Source of the DNA: Mucilaginibacter sp. UR6-11
GTDB taxonomy: Bacteria; Bacteroidota; Bacteroidia; Sphingobacteriales; Sphingobacteriaceae
Assembly: GCF_020880695.1 (NCBI RefSeq)
Contig: NZ_JAJIWO010000005.1
Location: 186,001-250,000 of the forward strand
Reading direction: 5' to 3'
DNA length: 64,000 nt
Made by a program: the position numbers and the translations under genes. Positions within the stretch are counted from its first letter, which is position 1; every line of letters begins with the position of its first letter. The notes below the pieces were generated by a model, which was not told the DNA's origin, made no database searches, and saw only the letters and a program-made list of their open reading frames with translations. Shown here one piece after another: positions 1 through 9,500 of the stretch.

Positions 1-1424
1 ATTTATTGCTGGCCGCAATGTTGTTGTTTGCTTTAGTAACAGGCATTACGTTTGTAAACGCTTTAACATCCGGCGGCAGGGGGGCATCTGCCGTTTTTAC
101 ATCTCCTGCCTTAACTGTCTTCACCGGGGCAACAGCCATCGCGCCCAACTATGCAAAGGTTGGTTTTTTTGAGAATCTTAGCGACTATTTGTTCCGTAAC
201 TCCGGCACTATTGTATTGATCTGGTTCCTGGTTGTTTGCGCCCGCTGCCTGCAGCTTGCAATGGGTTTACAAAATATTTACACCCTGCGGCGCCGGTACG
301 TTGATGAAGTTGACCGGCAATGGAGCGATAGGGTGGCCTTATTATCGCGAAAGTTGGGTATTCACCGTAGTGTCAGGCTCGCTGAATCAGGTATTGCGAA
401 AGTTCCGCTGGTAGTTGGTTATCTTAAACCGCTGATCTTAATTCCGGCCGGTTTGCTGGCGTCCCTGCCTGCAGAGGCTGTTGAAGCTATCCTGGTACAT
501 GAACTTGCCCATATCCGGCGGGCAGATTATGCAGTGAACCTGCTGCAAAGTCTGCTGGAAATTATATTTTTCTTTAACCCGGCCATCTGGTGGCTGTCTT
601 CGCTCATCCGGGCAGAACGGGAAAACTGTTGCGACGATATCGCCGTTGCGCAAAGCAGCAGTACGGTTGCCTACATCAAAGCGCTGGTAGCCTGCCAGGA
701 ATACCGCGAGGGCTCTGCACCAGCTTTTGCAATGGCTTTAAAAGACAATAAAAAGCATCTAAAAAACCGCGTAACGCGGTTGATTTCCAGCCAAAACCAT
801 TCACTGAACCACCTAGAAAAATCATTGCTGGCAATTACGCTTATAACCACAGGTTTATTTGTTGCCGCTTTTACCAACGCCAAAAAAATAGAAAACCTGG
901 TTGTAACTACCCAACATAAAGTTGCCCAAATAATCAGTTTACCCGGCGCCCGCCTGCAACCCAAATCAGCCGTTGATTATGCCGATACGGTAAATAAACT
1001 TAAAAAAGCTGCGAACAAAAAAGCAATCCCTGCCCGGCCGGATTCGGCTGGTGCAGCTGCCGGGGACACTATGCGGCATATTCCGTACCCGGCTCATCCA
1101 TCAGCCTATCAATCCATACCGCCGCATGATCCTAGCGCTCCCGGTTATAAAGCTTACGCAACCGTTAATGATGATACCAGGAAAGCAGCCATCATCAATG
1201 ATATGCTTAAAGATGGTATTATCAGTACGACGGATAACTTATCCTTTAAGATCAGCACGAATGAATTTATTGTTAATAGCAAAAAGCAGCCGGACGATGT
1301 ATACCAAACCTATCGGAGAAAGTATGTTAAAGTTGTTGGCAATGGCGAATGGTCATGGATGTATAATTTCGATACCGGCAAAAAGCAGGAAACCAATAGC
1401 GTAGTTGACAACCCTAAAAATTAA
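1..1424 (+). CDS. M56 family (BlaR1-like) metallopeptidase, 5' end cut by the window
   Basis: Membrane-anchored zinc peptidase of the BlaR1/MecR1 type, which usually senses an envelope signal and inactivates a BlaI-type repressor. The reading frame is open at the window's left edge; the first start-like codon is TTG at position 6, so the true start lies upstream. The zinc motif HELAH (about residues 165-169 counted from position 6) is followed by a downstream NCCDD segment typical of the family. Hydrophobic segments lie near residues 2-20, 66-88, 178-200 and 272-292. After the last one comes a charged, Ala/Pro-rich linker and a C-terminal periplasmic tail without a penicillin-binding transpeptidase domain, so a beta-lactam sensor role is not implied. 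A BlaI partner is expected just upstream, outside the window. The following outer-membrane gene starts 19 bases downstream, suggesting one transcript. Confidence 0.88.
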   Translation, partial: LLLAAMLLFALVTGITFVNALTSGGRGASAVFTSPALTVFTGATAIAPNYAKVGFFENLSDYLFRNSGTIVLIWFLVVCARCLQLAMGLQNIYTLRRRYVDEVDRQWSDRVALLSRKLGIHRSVRLAESGIAKVPLVVGYLKPLILIPAGLLASLPAEAVEAILVHELAHIRRADYAVNLLQSLLEIIFFFNPAIWWLSSLIRAERENCCDDIAVAQSSSTVAYIKALVACQEYREGSAPAFAMALKDNKKHLKNRVTRLISSQNHSLNHLEKSLLAITLITTGLFVAAFTNAKKIENLVVTTQHKVAQIISLPGARLQPKSAVDYADTVNKLKKAANKKAIPARPDSAGAAAGDTMRHIPYPAHPSAYQSIPPHDPSAPGYKAYATVNDDTRKAAIINDMLKDGIISTTDNLSFKISTNEFIVNSKKQPDDVYQTYRRKYVKVVGNGEWSWMYNFDTGKKQETNSVVDNPKN

Positions 1425-1443
1425 GACTTAATCTCACTTACTT

Positions 1444-3858
1444 ATGAAATTAAAATTAACGGCTTTTATAGCCGCCTGGCTTACTATTGCCGCAACTTTT
1501 GGCTACGCCCAAACTTTTAAAATAGCCGGTAAGATAAAACACGGCGACGGCGCAACGATATACCTGAATACCGCTGCAGATTCCATATTGGTAAAAACGG
1601 CACTTGCTGATAGCGCGGGCGGCTTTGTATTTGAACATCAAAAACAGGGACGTTATAAGCTGACGGTAAGCAGTGTGGGCTTTCAAACCTATCATAGCGG
1701 GATTATCCGGTTAGACAGTAATAAGTTACTGTCAATAACGCTTGTGCCCAACGCCGTCGGTTTAAATGCAGTTACTATTAATGCCCAAAAGCCGTTGGTA
1801 GAGCATCGGATTGACCGGACCGTGGTTAATGTGGACGCGCTGATCAGCAATACCGGGTCGACTGCGCTTGACGTGTTGGAAAAGTCGCCGGGCGTAATTG
1901 TTGACGAAAACGGCGCCATCAGCCTGAAGGGCAAAAGCGTTAAGATCTTTATTGATGATAAGCCCACTTACTTATCCGGTGCGGAGCTTGAGAGTTACCT
2001 GCGGTCATTACCATCATCGGCGATGGACCAGGTGGAACTGATGAGCAACCCGCCGGCCAGATACGATGCCGCCGGAAACGGCGGTATCATCAATATCCGA
2101 ACAAAAAAATCAAAACTGAGAGGCTTCAACGGGGGGATAAACCTGTCCTATTCACAGGGTATTTATAGCAAAACCAATAATAGCTTTAATTTTAATTACC
2201 GCAATAACAAGCTCAACGTTTCCGGCAGCCTGGGTTACCTTACCAATAATAATTTTAATGACCTGAATATTAACCGGCATTTTTTTAAACCGGATGGCAG
2301 CGCGGCATCTAATTTTATTCAAAACTCCTTTATCAGGCGCACGGCTAAAAACTACCGTAGCAAACTGGCTGTTGATTATTACCTGTCAGATCAAACTACA
2401 CTGGGTATCGGCTTAACCGGCCTTAGCATACCTTCTGATGAAAATACGCTGGCTGCCAGCCAAAGCCTGGACGCCGGTAACAAACCCGACTCGACCATAC
2501 TTGCTGATAACCGGACGTATGAAAAATTTAAAAATGGCGGCGTCAACCTGAATTATCGTCACCAATATGACAAAAAAGGGACCGAGCTGGCTGCTGATTT
2601 TGATTATATCCGTTATACGGATCAGCAGCAGCAAACTTTTCTTAACAGTTCTTACCTGCCCGGCGGCCGGTTTACCGGCACCGACCTGCTGACCGGCAGT
2701 TTACCATCTAATATCAATATTTACGCTTTTAAAACCGATTATTCGCATCCATTAAGCAATGGGCTCAAGCTTGATGCCGGGCTGAAAACCAGCTATACCC
2801 GAACTGATAATATCGCCGAATATTTTGAAACCGTTGGCTCGGCAGTCTCACCGGATTATACCAAAACCAACCATTTTATCTATAAAGAAAACATCAATGC
2901 GGCCTATTTAAACGCCGGCCGTGATTGGAAACGGTTGTCAGTACAAACGGGGCTGCGTTTTGAAAACACCGGCTCTAACGGGCACCAACTGGGTAATGTG
3001 CAAAAACCAGACTCGGTATTTAAAAGAAACTATAACGGGTTGTTTCTAACCGTTTATGTGCAATACAAACTGGATACGGCCGGCAAACAATTGTTAAGCC
3101 TTACTTATGGCCGCCGCATTGACCGGCCCTATTTCGAGGACCTGAACCCGTTCCTTAAACCGCTGGATAAATTTACCTATTATACGGGCAACCCTTTTTT
3201 AAAACCATCCTATACACAAAACACCGAACTATCTTATAGCTGGCATAATATTACCGGCTCGGTCAGTTACAGTAAAAGCCATGATGATGTTAACGAAACC
3301 ATTGAAATTTTAAACGGGATTTATTACAGCCGCCCAGGCAATTTAGGCAGTACGGTAATAAAAAGCCTGACGATAGACGCCGCCTTTGAACCAGCTAAAT
3401 GGTTTAACTTTCACCTGTTCGGCTTTATCCAAAATATCCATGTTGTCAGCGACTTTTATACCGGTACGTTAAATACGCAGGGTACCTTCTATTTTATCAA
3501 ACCCGTTACCGAGTTTAAACCGGGCAAAGACTGGACGGTACAGTTGGATGGCGGCTACCAAAGCAAAATTACCAGCGGCCAGTTTGTTGTTGGTAACCGG
3601 GGGAAATTGAATACTGCGTTATCAAAAAAATTAACTGCCGGCACCACGGTTAAATTAGTGGTTAATGATATATTCCACAGCTTCACTAATAGCGGACAGA
3701 TTAATAACCTTGCCGCCACGAAAGCCGACTATCGCAATATCAGCGATACGCGCACGGCAGTGTTGTCATTAAGTTATCGGTTTGGCCAAACAATTGCCGG
3801 CCAGCGAAAAAAAGGTAATAATGCTGCCGAGGATGAGCAGAACCGGGTAAAAAATTAA
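1444..3858 (+). CDS. Outer-membrane beta-barrel protein, TonB-dependent-receptor-like
   Basis: An 804-residue outer-membrane protein. A signal peptide (about residues 1-22, ending in YAQ) is followed by a carboxypeptidase-regulatory-like beta-sandwich (about 25-105). A plug-like region with the usual NGGIINIRT signature sits near residues 210-220, and the remainder is a long barrel rich in aromatic and Asn residues, matching the outer membrane protein beta-barrel family (PF14905 type) rather than SusC. The start ATG at 1444 immediately precedes the signal peptide. It follows an M56 peptidase gene, an arrangement in which the peptidase/repressor pair may control envelope proteins. Substrate unknown. 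The protein ends in a hydrophilic tail rather than a terminal aromatic residue, which is common in this subfamily. Confidence 0.85.
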   Translation: MKLKLTAFIAAWLTIAATFGYAQTFKIAGKIKHGDGATIYLNTAADSILVKTALADSAGGFVFEHQKQGRYKLTVSSVGFQTYHSGIIRLDSNKLLSITLVPNAVGLNAVTINAQKPLVEHRIDRTVVNVDALISNTGSTALDVLEKSPGVIVDENGAISLKGKSVKIFIDDKPTYLSGAELESYLRSLPSSAMDQVELMSNPPARYDAAGNGGIINIRTKKSKLRGFNGGINLSYSQGIYSKTNNSFNFNYRNNKLNVSGSLGYLTNNNFNDLNINRHFFKPDGSAASNFIQNSFIRRTAKNYRSKLAVDYYLSDQTTLGIGLTGLSIPSDENTLAASQSLDAGNKPDSTILADNRTYEKFKNGGVNLNYRHQYDKKGTELAADFDYIRYTDQQQQTFLNSSYLPGGRFTGTDLLTGSLPSNINIYAFKTDYSHPLSNGLKLDAGLKTSYTRTDNIAEYFETVGSAVSPDYTKTNHFIYKENINAAYLNAGRDWKRLSVQTGLRFENTGSNGHQLGNVQKPDSVFKRNYNGLFLTVYVQYKLDTAGKQLLSLTYGRRIDRPYFEDLNPFLKPLDKFTYYTGNPFLKPSYTQNTELSYSWHNITGSVSYSKSHDDVNETIEILNGIYYSRPGNLGSTVIKSLTIDAAFEPAKWFNFHLFGFIQNIHVVSDFYTGTLNTQGTFYFIKPVTEFKPGKDWTVQLDGGYQSKITSGQFVVGNRGKLNTALSKKLTAGTTVKLVVNDIFHSFTNSGQINNLAATKADYRNISDTRTAVLSLSYRFGQTIAGQRKKGNNAAEDEQNRVKN

Positions 3859-4027
3859 GGGCAGCGATGGTCGGCCGTAGCGGGAATTTTTTTCGCATTA
3901 TGCGGAAGATATGCCCCCTTGCCACACCTGTTTATCGCCCCGCTTACAGATAATTTGGTTGGATTGCTTTTTGTTAAGTGGTACCCGTAGCTGCTTAGGA
4001 TACCCCGGGCAGCTGCGTAATTTCAAC

Positions 4028-4468
4028 ATGAAGCCTGTATACGCAATTTTATTATCCTTATTATTAACGGGCTGTTTAAAGGCTAACATCGCACCAATAT
4101 CTTCAAAAAACAATACCGGCGCTATTAAACCTGATACATTGGGTAACAATGCCGGCACCACGCAAGGCGTTACATTAAATACTTACGATTGGTTTAACGG
4201 AACAAAGGGCGCTGCATTGATACAGGTTACCTGTAACGACTGTAATGCGATAGCGACCATAGGCAATGTTAGTATACCATTCCTGTTTAACGGGCAGGGG
4301 ATAGGGCAGCTTAAATATACCCCGGCACCCGGCCTTGCCGTTTATATAGCGGTATGTCCCGGAGCCGTCAAAGCAATCAAAGCTGAAATTTTTGATGCGG
4401 CAAATACCTCCTTATACACCTATTACGGCGTTAGCGGTAACTGGAATAACACTTATATTATTAAATAA
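4028..4468 (+). CDS. Small hypothetical lipoprotein
   Basis: A 146-residue protein I do not recognise. The ATG at 4028 is chosen because it begins a clean lipoprotein signal peptide with lipobox LLTGC (Cys at residue 16); the frame is open further upstream to 3911 but that extension has no signal-like character. The mature part has a low-complexity Asn/Thr/Gly linker followed by a compact domain of about 90 residues with three Cys (a CNDC pair and a later VCPG), ending in a YYGVSGNW stretch. It is probably anchored in the outer membrane or periplasm. It lies 169 bases after the barrel protein gene and before the ECF sigma gene on the same strand; a functional link to either is not shown. Confidence 0.7.
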   Translation: MKPVYAILLSLLLTGCLKANIAPISSKNNTGAIKPDTLGNNAGTTQGVTLNTYDWFNGTKGAALIQVTCNDCNAIATIGNVSIPFLFNGQGIGQLKYTPAPGLAVYIAVCPGAVKAIKAEIFDAANTSLYTYYGVSGNWNNTYIIK

Positions 4469-4572
4469 CGCCGGAAGTTTAACCGATATACGGTCAAAAA
4501 AGCCACTTATTCTCCCGGATCCCGGTAGCATTTCATGTGCTAAATGGATATCAAACGATCCATAACAGCATA

Positions 4573-4604
4573 TTTGCCAAATACCGGCCAAAATGCTAAA
4601 TTTG
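4573..4604 (+). promoter_or_regulatory. Bacteroidota-type promoter of the ECF sigma gene
   Basis: TTTG at 4573-4576 (-33 element) and TAAATTTG at 4597-4604 (-7 element, consensus TAnnTTTG) are separated by 20 bases. The predicted transcript would begin only a few bases before the ATG at 4619, supporting that start over the in-frame ATG at 4544, because this promoter would lie inside the longer form. Confidence 0.6.
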
Positions 4605-4618
4605 TTAACCCAATTGTT

Positions 4619-5188
4619 ATGACCGCCTTAAGTACCCTCTCTGATCCCGAATTAGTAGCCTTGTTGCAGCAGGGCGACCATGCCGCGTTCACAGAGATAT
4701 ATGATCGTTATAACGGGTTGTTATATGTTTTTGCTTATAAACGTTTGCATGACCGTGAGGAAGCCAGGGATGTTATTCATGAACTGTTCCTGCATTTCTG
4801 GACAGGTCACCAGGATCTGTTTCTGACCAATAATTTGTCTGCCTACCTGTATACTGCTACCCGTAACCGTATTATTAATGTGGTTACGCGTCAAAAAGTA
4901 GCCAGCCGCTACATTGATTCTTTTCAATCCTATCTTGACCAGTCGCCGGCGGCCGGTACCGATTATCTGGTGCGGTATAATGAGCTTAATGAATTTATAG
5001 AGCACGAGATTGCGGCCCTGCCGGAGCGAATACGCCTTGTGTTTGAATTAAGCCGAAAAACCAACCTGACCAGAAAGGAGATCGCCGAAAAACTGGGTGT
5101 TTCCGAAGAAACGGTCAAGAGCCAGATGCACAGCGCACTGAAGGCCTTGAAAACAAAACTGGGGCCTTTCTTCTTCTTCGTTTTTTAA
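4619..5188 (+). CDS. ECF-family RNA polymerase sigma-70 factor
   Basis: Extracytoplasmic-function sigma factor of the Bacteroidota FecI-like class, 189 residues from the ATG at 4619 (an in-frame ATG at 4544 would add 25 residues but overlaps the likely promoter). Region 2 lies near residues 10-75 (tyrosine-rich core followed by a REEARDVIHELFLHFW helix). Region 4 lies near residues 125-180 (LPERIRLVFELSR, then the helix-turn-helix around KEIAEKLGVSEETVKSQM). Such factors are held by a membrane FecR protein and activate the adjacent SusC/SusD operon when the receptor is loaded. The FecR gene follows 61 bases downstream and SusC after that, giving the canonical sigma/anti-sigma/receptor order. 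Confidence 0.93.
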   Translation: MTALSTLSDPELVALLQQGDHAAFTEIYDRYNGLLYVFAYKRLHDREEARDVIHELFLHFWTGHQDLFLTNNLSAYLYTATRNRIINVVTRQKVASRYIDSFQSYLDQSPAAGTDYLVRYNELNEFIEHEIAALPERIRLVFELSRKTNLTRKEIAEKLGVSEETVKSQMHSALKALKTKLGPFFFFVF

Positions 5189-5249
5189 TTTAAAAAAAAG
5201 ATCCTTTCGACTCACCCCTTACGCCGACTTGCTTGTCATGGTGTTATAA

Positions 5250-6353
5250 ATGGAACGAAAACAAGCAACAGAAATTTTAGCAAGGTACCGGGCGGGTACC
5301 GCCACCGAACAAGAGAAAGTCTTGATAGAGGATTGGCTGCTGCATGGCGCGGCTGGGCCGTTTGACCTGAGTGAAGATGAATTGTTAGCCGACCTCCTGG
5401 CCGTCCGCCGGAGACTGGCCCGGGATCTGCCGAAGAAGCGGATAATACCGCTCTGGGCCAGGATCGCAGCTGCGGCTTCGGTTTTGGTTATCATAAGCTT
5501 AGGCGCATACCGGCTGTTGCGGGGTGAACAAAGACCCCAGTTGGCGGCCGCCATCCTGCCAGGTAGTAATAAGGCTGTCCTGACCTTAGCCAATGGGCAA
5601 AGAATCTATTTAAACGATGCTAAGAGCGGTGCCTTGGTTCAAACCGCCGGGATAAAGGTTATTAAAGATAAAAAGGGGCAAATCACTTACGTCGTGGAAA
5701 AGCAGGGACCGAATCAGCTGGTACAATATAACACGACCACCACGCCCAAAGGCGGGCAATGGCATTTGGTACTGGCGGATGGTACCAATGTCTGGCTAAA
5801 TGCAGCTTCGTCCTTATATTATCCCACAGCATTTGCCGGTAAGGAAAGGATCGTGAGGTTAACAGGCGAGGGGTATTTTGAGGTTACAAAGGATAAGACG
5901 CACCCTTTTATTGTACAAACCGCCGATGAGAATATAAGGGTTTTAGGCACACATTTTAATGTTAATACCTATACCAATGAGCCATCGGTTAAAACCACTT
6001 TGCTGGAAGGTTCTGTGCAGGTTGAGCATGGCGAACGATCGGTCTTTATTAAACCTGGCGAACAGGCCGTATTGACAAACGACAGTTTAAAAGTAAAGGA
6101 GGCTGACACTGAAGAAGTAACCAGCTGGAAAGACGGGTTGTTTATTTTTAATGATGAGTCGCTTGAGAGTATTATGCGCAAAGTAGCCCGTTGGTATGAT
6201 GTGGAAATTGTTTACCGCGGTGTCAGCCCGAAAAAAACCTTTTGGGGCGGGGTATCCCGGTATGAACACGTAGAACAGCTACTGCACAAACTTGAATTGA
6301 CCAAAGGTGTTCATTTTAAGATCGAAGGAAGGAGGATCATCGCGACGCCGTAG
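5250..6353 (+). CDS. FecR-family anti-sigma factor
   Basis: A 367-residue inner-membrane signal transducer. The N-terminal cytoplasmic part (about 1-65) would bind the sigma factor encoded just upstream. One transmembrane helix lies near residues 70-92 (IAAAASVLVIISLGAYRLL). The periplasmic FecR domain is about residues 160-255 with the typical LADGTNVWLNAAS and VLGTHFNVNTY motifs. The C-terminal DUF4974-like domain (about 290-365, SLESIMRKVARWYDVEIVY) normally contacts the STN signalling domain of the partner receptor. The receptor gene that follows does carry an STN domain, so the whole relay is present. A terminator-like hairpin separates this gene from susC. Confidence 0.93.
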   Translation: MERKQATEILARYRAGTATEQEKVLIEDWLLHGAAGPFDLSEDELLADLLAVRRRLARDLPKKRIIPLWARIAAAASVLVIISLGAYRLLRGEQRPQLAAAILPGSNKAVLTLANGQRIYLNDAKSGALVQTAGIKVIKDKKGQITYVVEKQGPNQLVQYNTTTTPKGGQWHLVLADGTNVWLNAASSLYYPTAFAGKERIVRLTGEGYFEVTKDKTHPFIVQTADENIRVLGTHFNVNTYTNEPSVKTTLLEGSVQVEHGERSVFIKPGEQAVLTNDSLKVKEADTEEVTSWKDGLFIFNDESLESIMRKVARWYDVEIVYRGVSPKKTFWGGVSRYEHVEQLLHKLELTKGVHFKIEGRRIIATP

Positions 6354-6385
6354 ATATTTACCCTAAAACCGATAGGCAAAAAAAA

Positions 6386-6411
6386 CCGGAAGTAATTTGA
6401 CCTACTTCCGG
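6386..6411 (+). terminator. Hairpin between fecR and susC
   Basis: A perfect 9-bp stem, CCGGAAGTA (6386-6394) with TACTTCCGG (6403-6411), has an 8-base loop. It is preceded by a run of A and followed by the short T-rich CGTGTTTTG. It would terminate or attenuate the sigma/anti-sigma transcript before susC, implying a separate promoter for the receptor operon. Confidence 0.6.
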
Positions 6412-6517
6412 CGTGTTTTGACCGTCTACTGATTAATTAAAATTTTGTTAAACCGTGGCAGCCGCCGGAGATTTTCGACGATTTAGGGCAGCGCCAGCAT
6501 CAAAACAATACAAATTT

Positions 6518-9500
6518 ATGAATAATTATCCGCTCCACGGGTATATCACACACTGTATTATACCCGGGCAAGTCCTGAGAATTATGAAAATTGTCATAGT
6601 GATCATTATGGCCGCTTTAGTACAGGTAAGTGCTGCGACAAGGGCGCAGCAAATAACCCTGAATGCAAATAAAGCCAGCCTTAAAAGTGTATTTAACCAG
6701 ATACGCAAGCAAACCGGCTATACGGTATTGTGCCAGTCTGAGCAGCTTAATCATGCGCGGCCGGTTACCGTTAAGCTCCATAATGCTCCGCTCAGTGAGG
6801 CTTTAAACAGTATCCTGACAGATCAGGATCTGACCTATACGATCGAAGACAAAGCTATTGTCATCAATGAAAAAAACCAGGCCCTGGCAGACAGTAAACC
6901 AATAGCGCCTGCCGATTCGGTAGTTTATAAAGGCCGGGTATTGGATGAAAAAGGGCAGCCGCTTATCGGCGCCACTATTCGGCTGAAAGGTGGTACTAAA
7001 GTTTCTATTTCTGTGCCCGGTGGTTATTTTGAACGTTATGGAACACCTAAAAATACACTGGTAGTATCTTATATAGGATATCAAACCGCTGAAATTTCCC
7101 TGTCAGGCCGAAGCCCTAACGACCTGATCCTTGTAAACATGGTGCCAAGCCTGAGCCAGTTAACAGAAGTGGGCGTGGTAAGTACCGGTTACCAGGATAT
7201 ACCCAAAGAACGCGCAACTGGTTCTTTTGAATTGGTTACCGCTAAAGATCTTGCTCATAGTACTGATCCCAGTCTGCTAAACAGGCTGCAGGGCATAACT
7301 ACGAGTCTTGATTTCAGGAACGATACAAGAGCGATCAATTCGGGCACGGCAACAAAACCATTGCCTGCTATCAGCACTTTAACGATCCGTGGCAGGAATA
7401 CGCTCAATACAGCAATTACAAGTTCAGCGTCTATTAATAAAAACCCCAGCGGCACGCCATTGGTCGTTGTAGATGGGATCGCCGGAGCTTATGATATTGA
7501 AAGTATAGACCCGAATGATGTGGAAAGCATTTCAATTTTAAAGGATGCGGCAGCAGCATCTATTTGGGGCTCAAGGGCAGCTAACGGTGTTATCGTTATC
7601 AAAACCAAAAGGGGGGGATTTAACCGCCCAACGCGTGTCTCCTTTAACGCGAATTATAACGTAACTGAGAAAATAGACCTGTTTTATAAAAAACTGATGA
7701 GCACCTCTGATTTTATTGATGCCCAGGTGTATGCCAACCAGTTTGATTATCCCAATCCGGTGCCCGATCCTACCGATTATCACCAACCTCAGCCTTTTAT
7801 GTCTCCGGTAGCAGAGATCCTGAACCAACAGAAGCTGGGAGTGATCAGTGCCGGCGAAGCGAACAAGCAACTGGATGCTTTACGAGGCAACGATATCCGG
7901 CGTGATTATAATAAATACATACTTCGCAATGCGCAGACACAATCTTATTCGCTTGCTATTGACGGAGGCACTAAAGCGATTGCATCGCGCCTTTCAGGCA
8001 ACTTCAGCAATACCTTAAATAATACGATAGGTTCAAGTTCAGATCGTTTCACATTAAGCTATAATGCCTCCGCTCAGCCCTTAAAGAACCTGTCCGTAAA
8101 TGCCAATATCAATCTAACCCGGCAGGATAGCAGGAGCCAGGCATCCTCCAGTTTAATTGACCCTTCTAATTATACCGCTCCGTTTTACCCTTATACACGG
8201 CTTGCGGACGATCAGGGAAATGCCCTGACCGTTTCAAGGGATTACCGACCTGCCTATTTAAATCTCCTGACAAATGTTTATGGCAGTAAACTCCTGAATA
8301 TGAGTTATACCCCTTTGAATGATATGAAAGAAGGCTACTTAAAAAATACCAATTATGGTATCAACCTGAACACCACTATCGGCTATCAGATCAATCCCGT
8401 ATTTTCAGTAAACGTTACCTATAGCTATAATAAAGCGATCAGCTCGGCCAAAGAGTTAAGAACGCAGCAATCCTATTATATGCGAAATCTGATCAACCAG
8501 TTTACAGACAGTACCACCTTTAGCAGGGCCGTTCCGTTAGGTGGCTATTATGCCCCCAACAATACCCAATCAGATACACATACCTTGCGCGGCTTGTTAA
8601 ATGTAAACAAGACCTGGAACGATAAGCATAACCTGACTGGCATCATTGGCGTGGACGTCAGCCAAACCTATAGCACCTATAATCAAAATCAGTATTACGG
8701 ATATGATCCAAATACCCTTAAAGTAAACAACGCGCTTAATTTCAGCACGGCGCTGACGACCTTCTTTAGCAACCCGATTGACGGCAGCACGACAGCATTA
8801 ATCCCATCAAGCGCTGCCTTTCTTGACTATTGGAACCGGCAGTACAGTTTATTCGCTAACGGAGCTTATACCTACAACAACCGGTATATCCTGTCGGGTA
8901 GTGTACGTAAAGATGCTTCCAGCGCATTTGGGCCTGCCACTAATAAAAGCGGTTCGCCCTACTATTCATTTGGTTCCGCCTGGCTTATTAATAATGAGGA
9001 CTTCTATAAACTTTCCTGGTTGCCTAGTCTGAAGCTGCGCGTAACCTATGGCTATAACGGCAATGTGAATACCAGGGTGACGGCTAATCCACTGATCACT
9101 TACAGCACCACGCCGGGATCAAATGGTTTATTTTACGCTACCACCGCAGCAGCTGTGGCCACTAACAGCAAGCTCCGGCCGGAAAGATCAGGCATATTGA
9201 ATATCGGACTTGATTTTGGCTTAAAAAACGACTGGCTGTCTGGTAGTATAGAGTATTACGACAGAAAGACCTTCGACCTGCTTACGCCAAACAACGTAGA
9301 CCCTACCATTGGCTATAACCAGCTTACATTTAATACAGGTAACCTCAGGTCGCAGGGGGTAGATCTGACCCTGAACTCGGTTAACCTGCAGACAGGAGCT
9401 TTTAACTGGACCAGCAATTTATTGTTTAGTTATAACAGGGTTAAAGTGACCCGGCTATTCATACCCGGAGCCAATACAGCAGGATATATCGTAGGCAATC

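Noticed and set aside
3911..4027. N-terminal extension of the small lipoprotein
   Set aside because: The extra 39 residues lack signal-peptide character, while the ATG at 4028 begins a lipoprotein signal.
4544..4618. N-terminal extension of the ECF sigma factor
   Set aside because: The extension covers a consensus promoter and does not belong to sigma region 2; the ATG at 4619 fits better.
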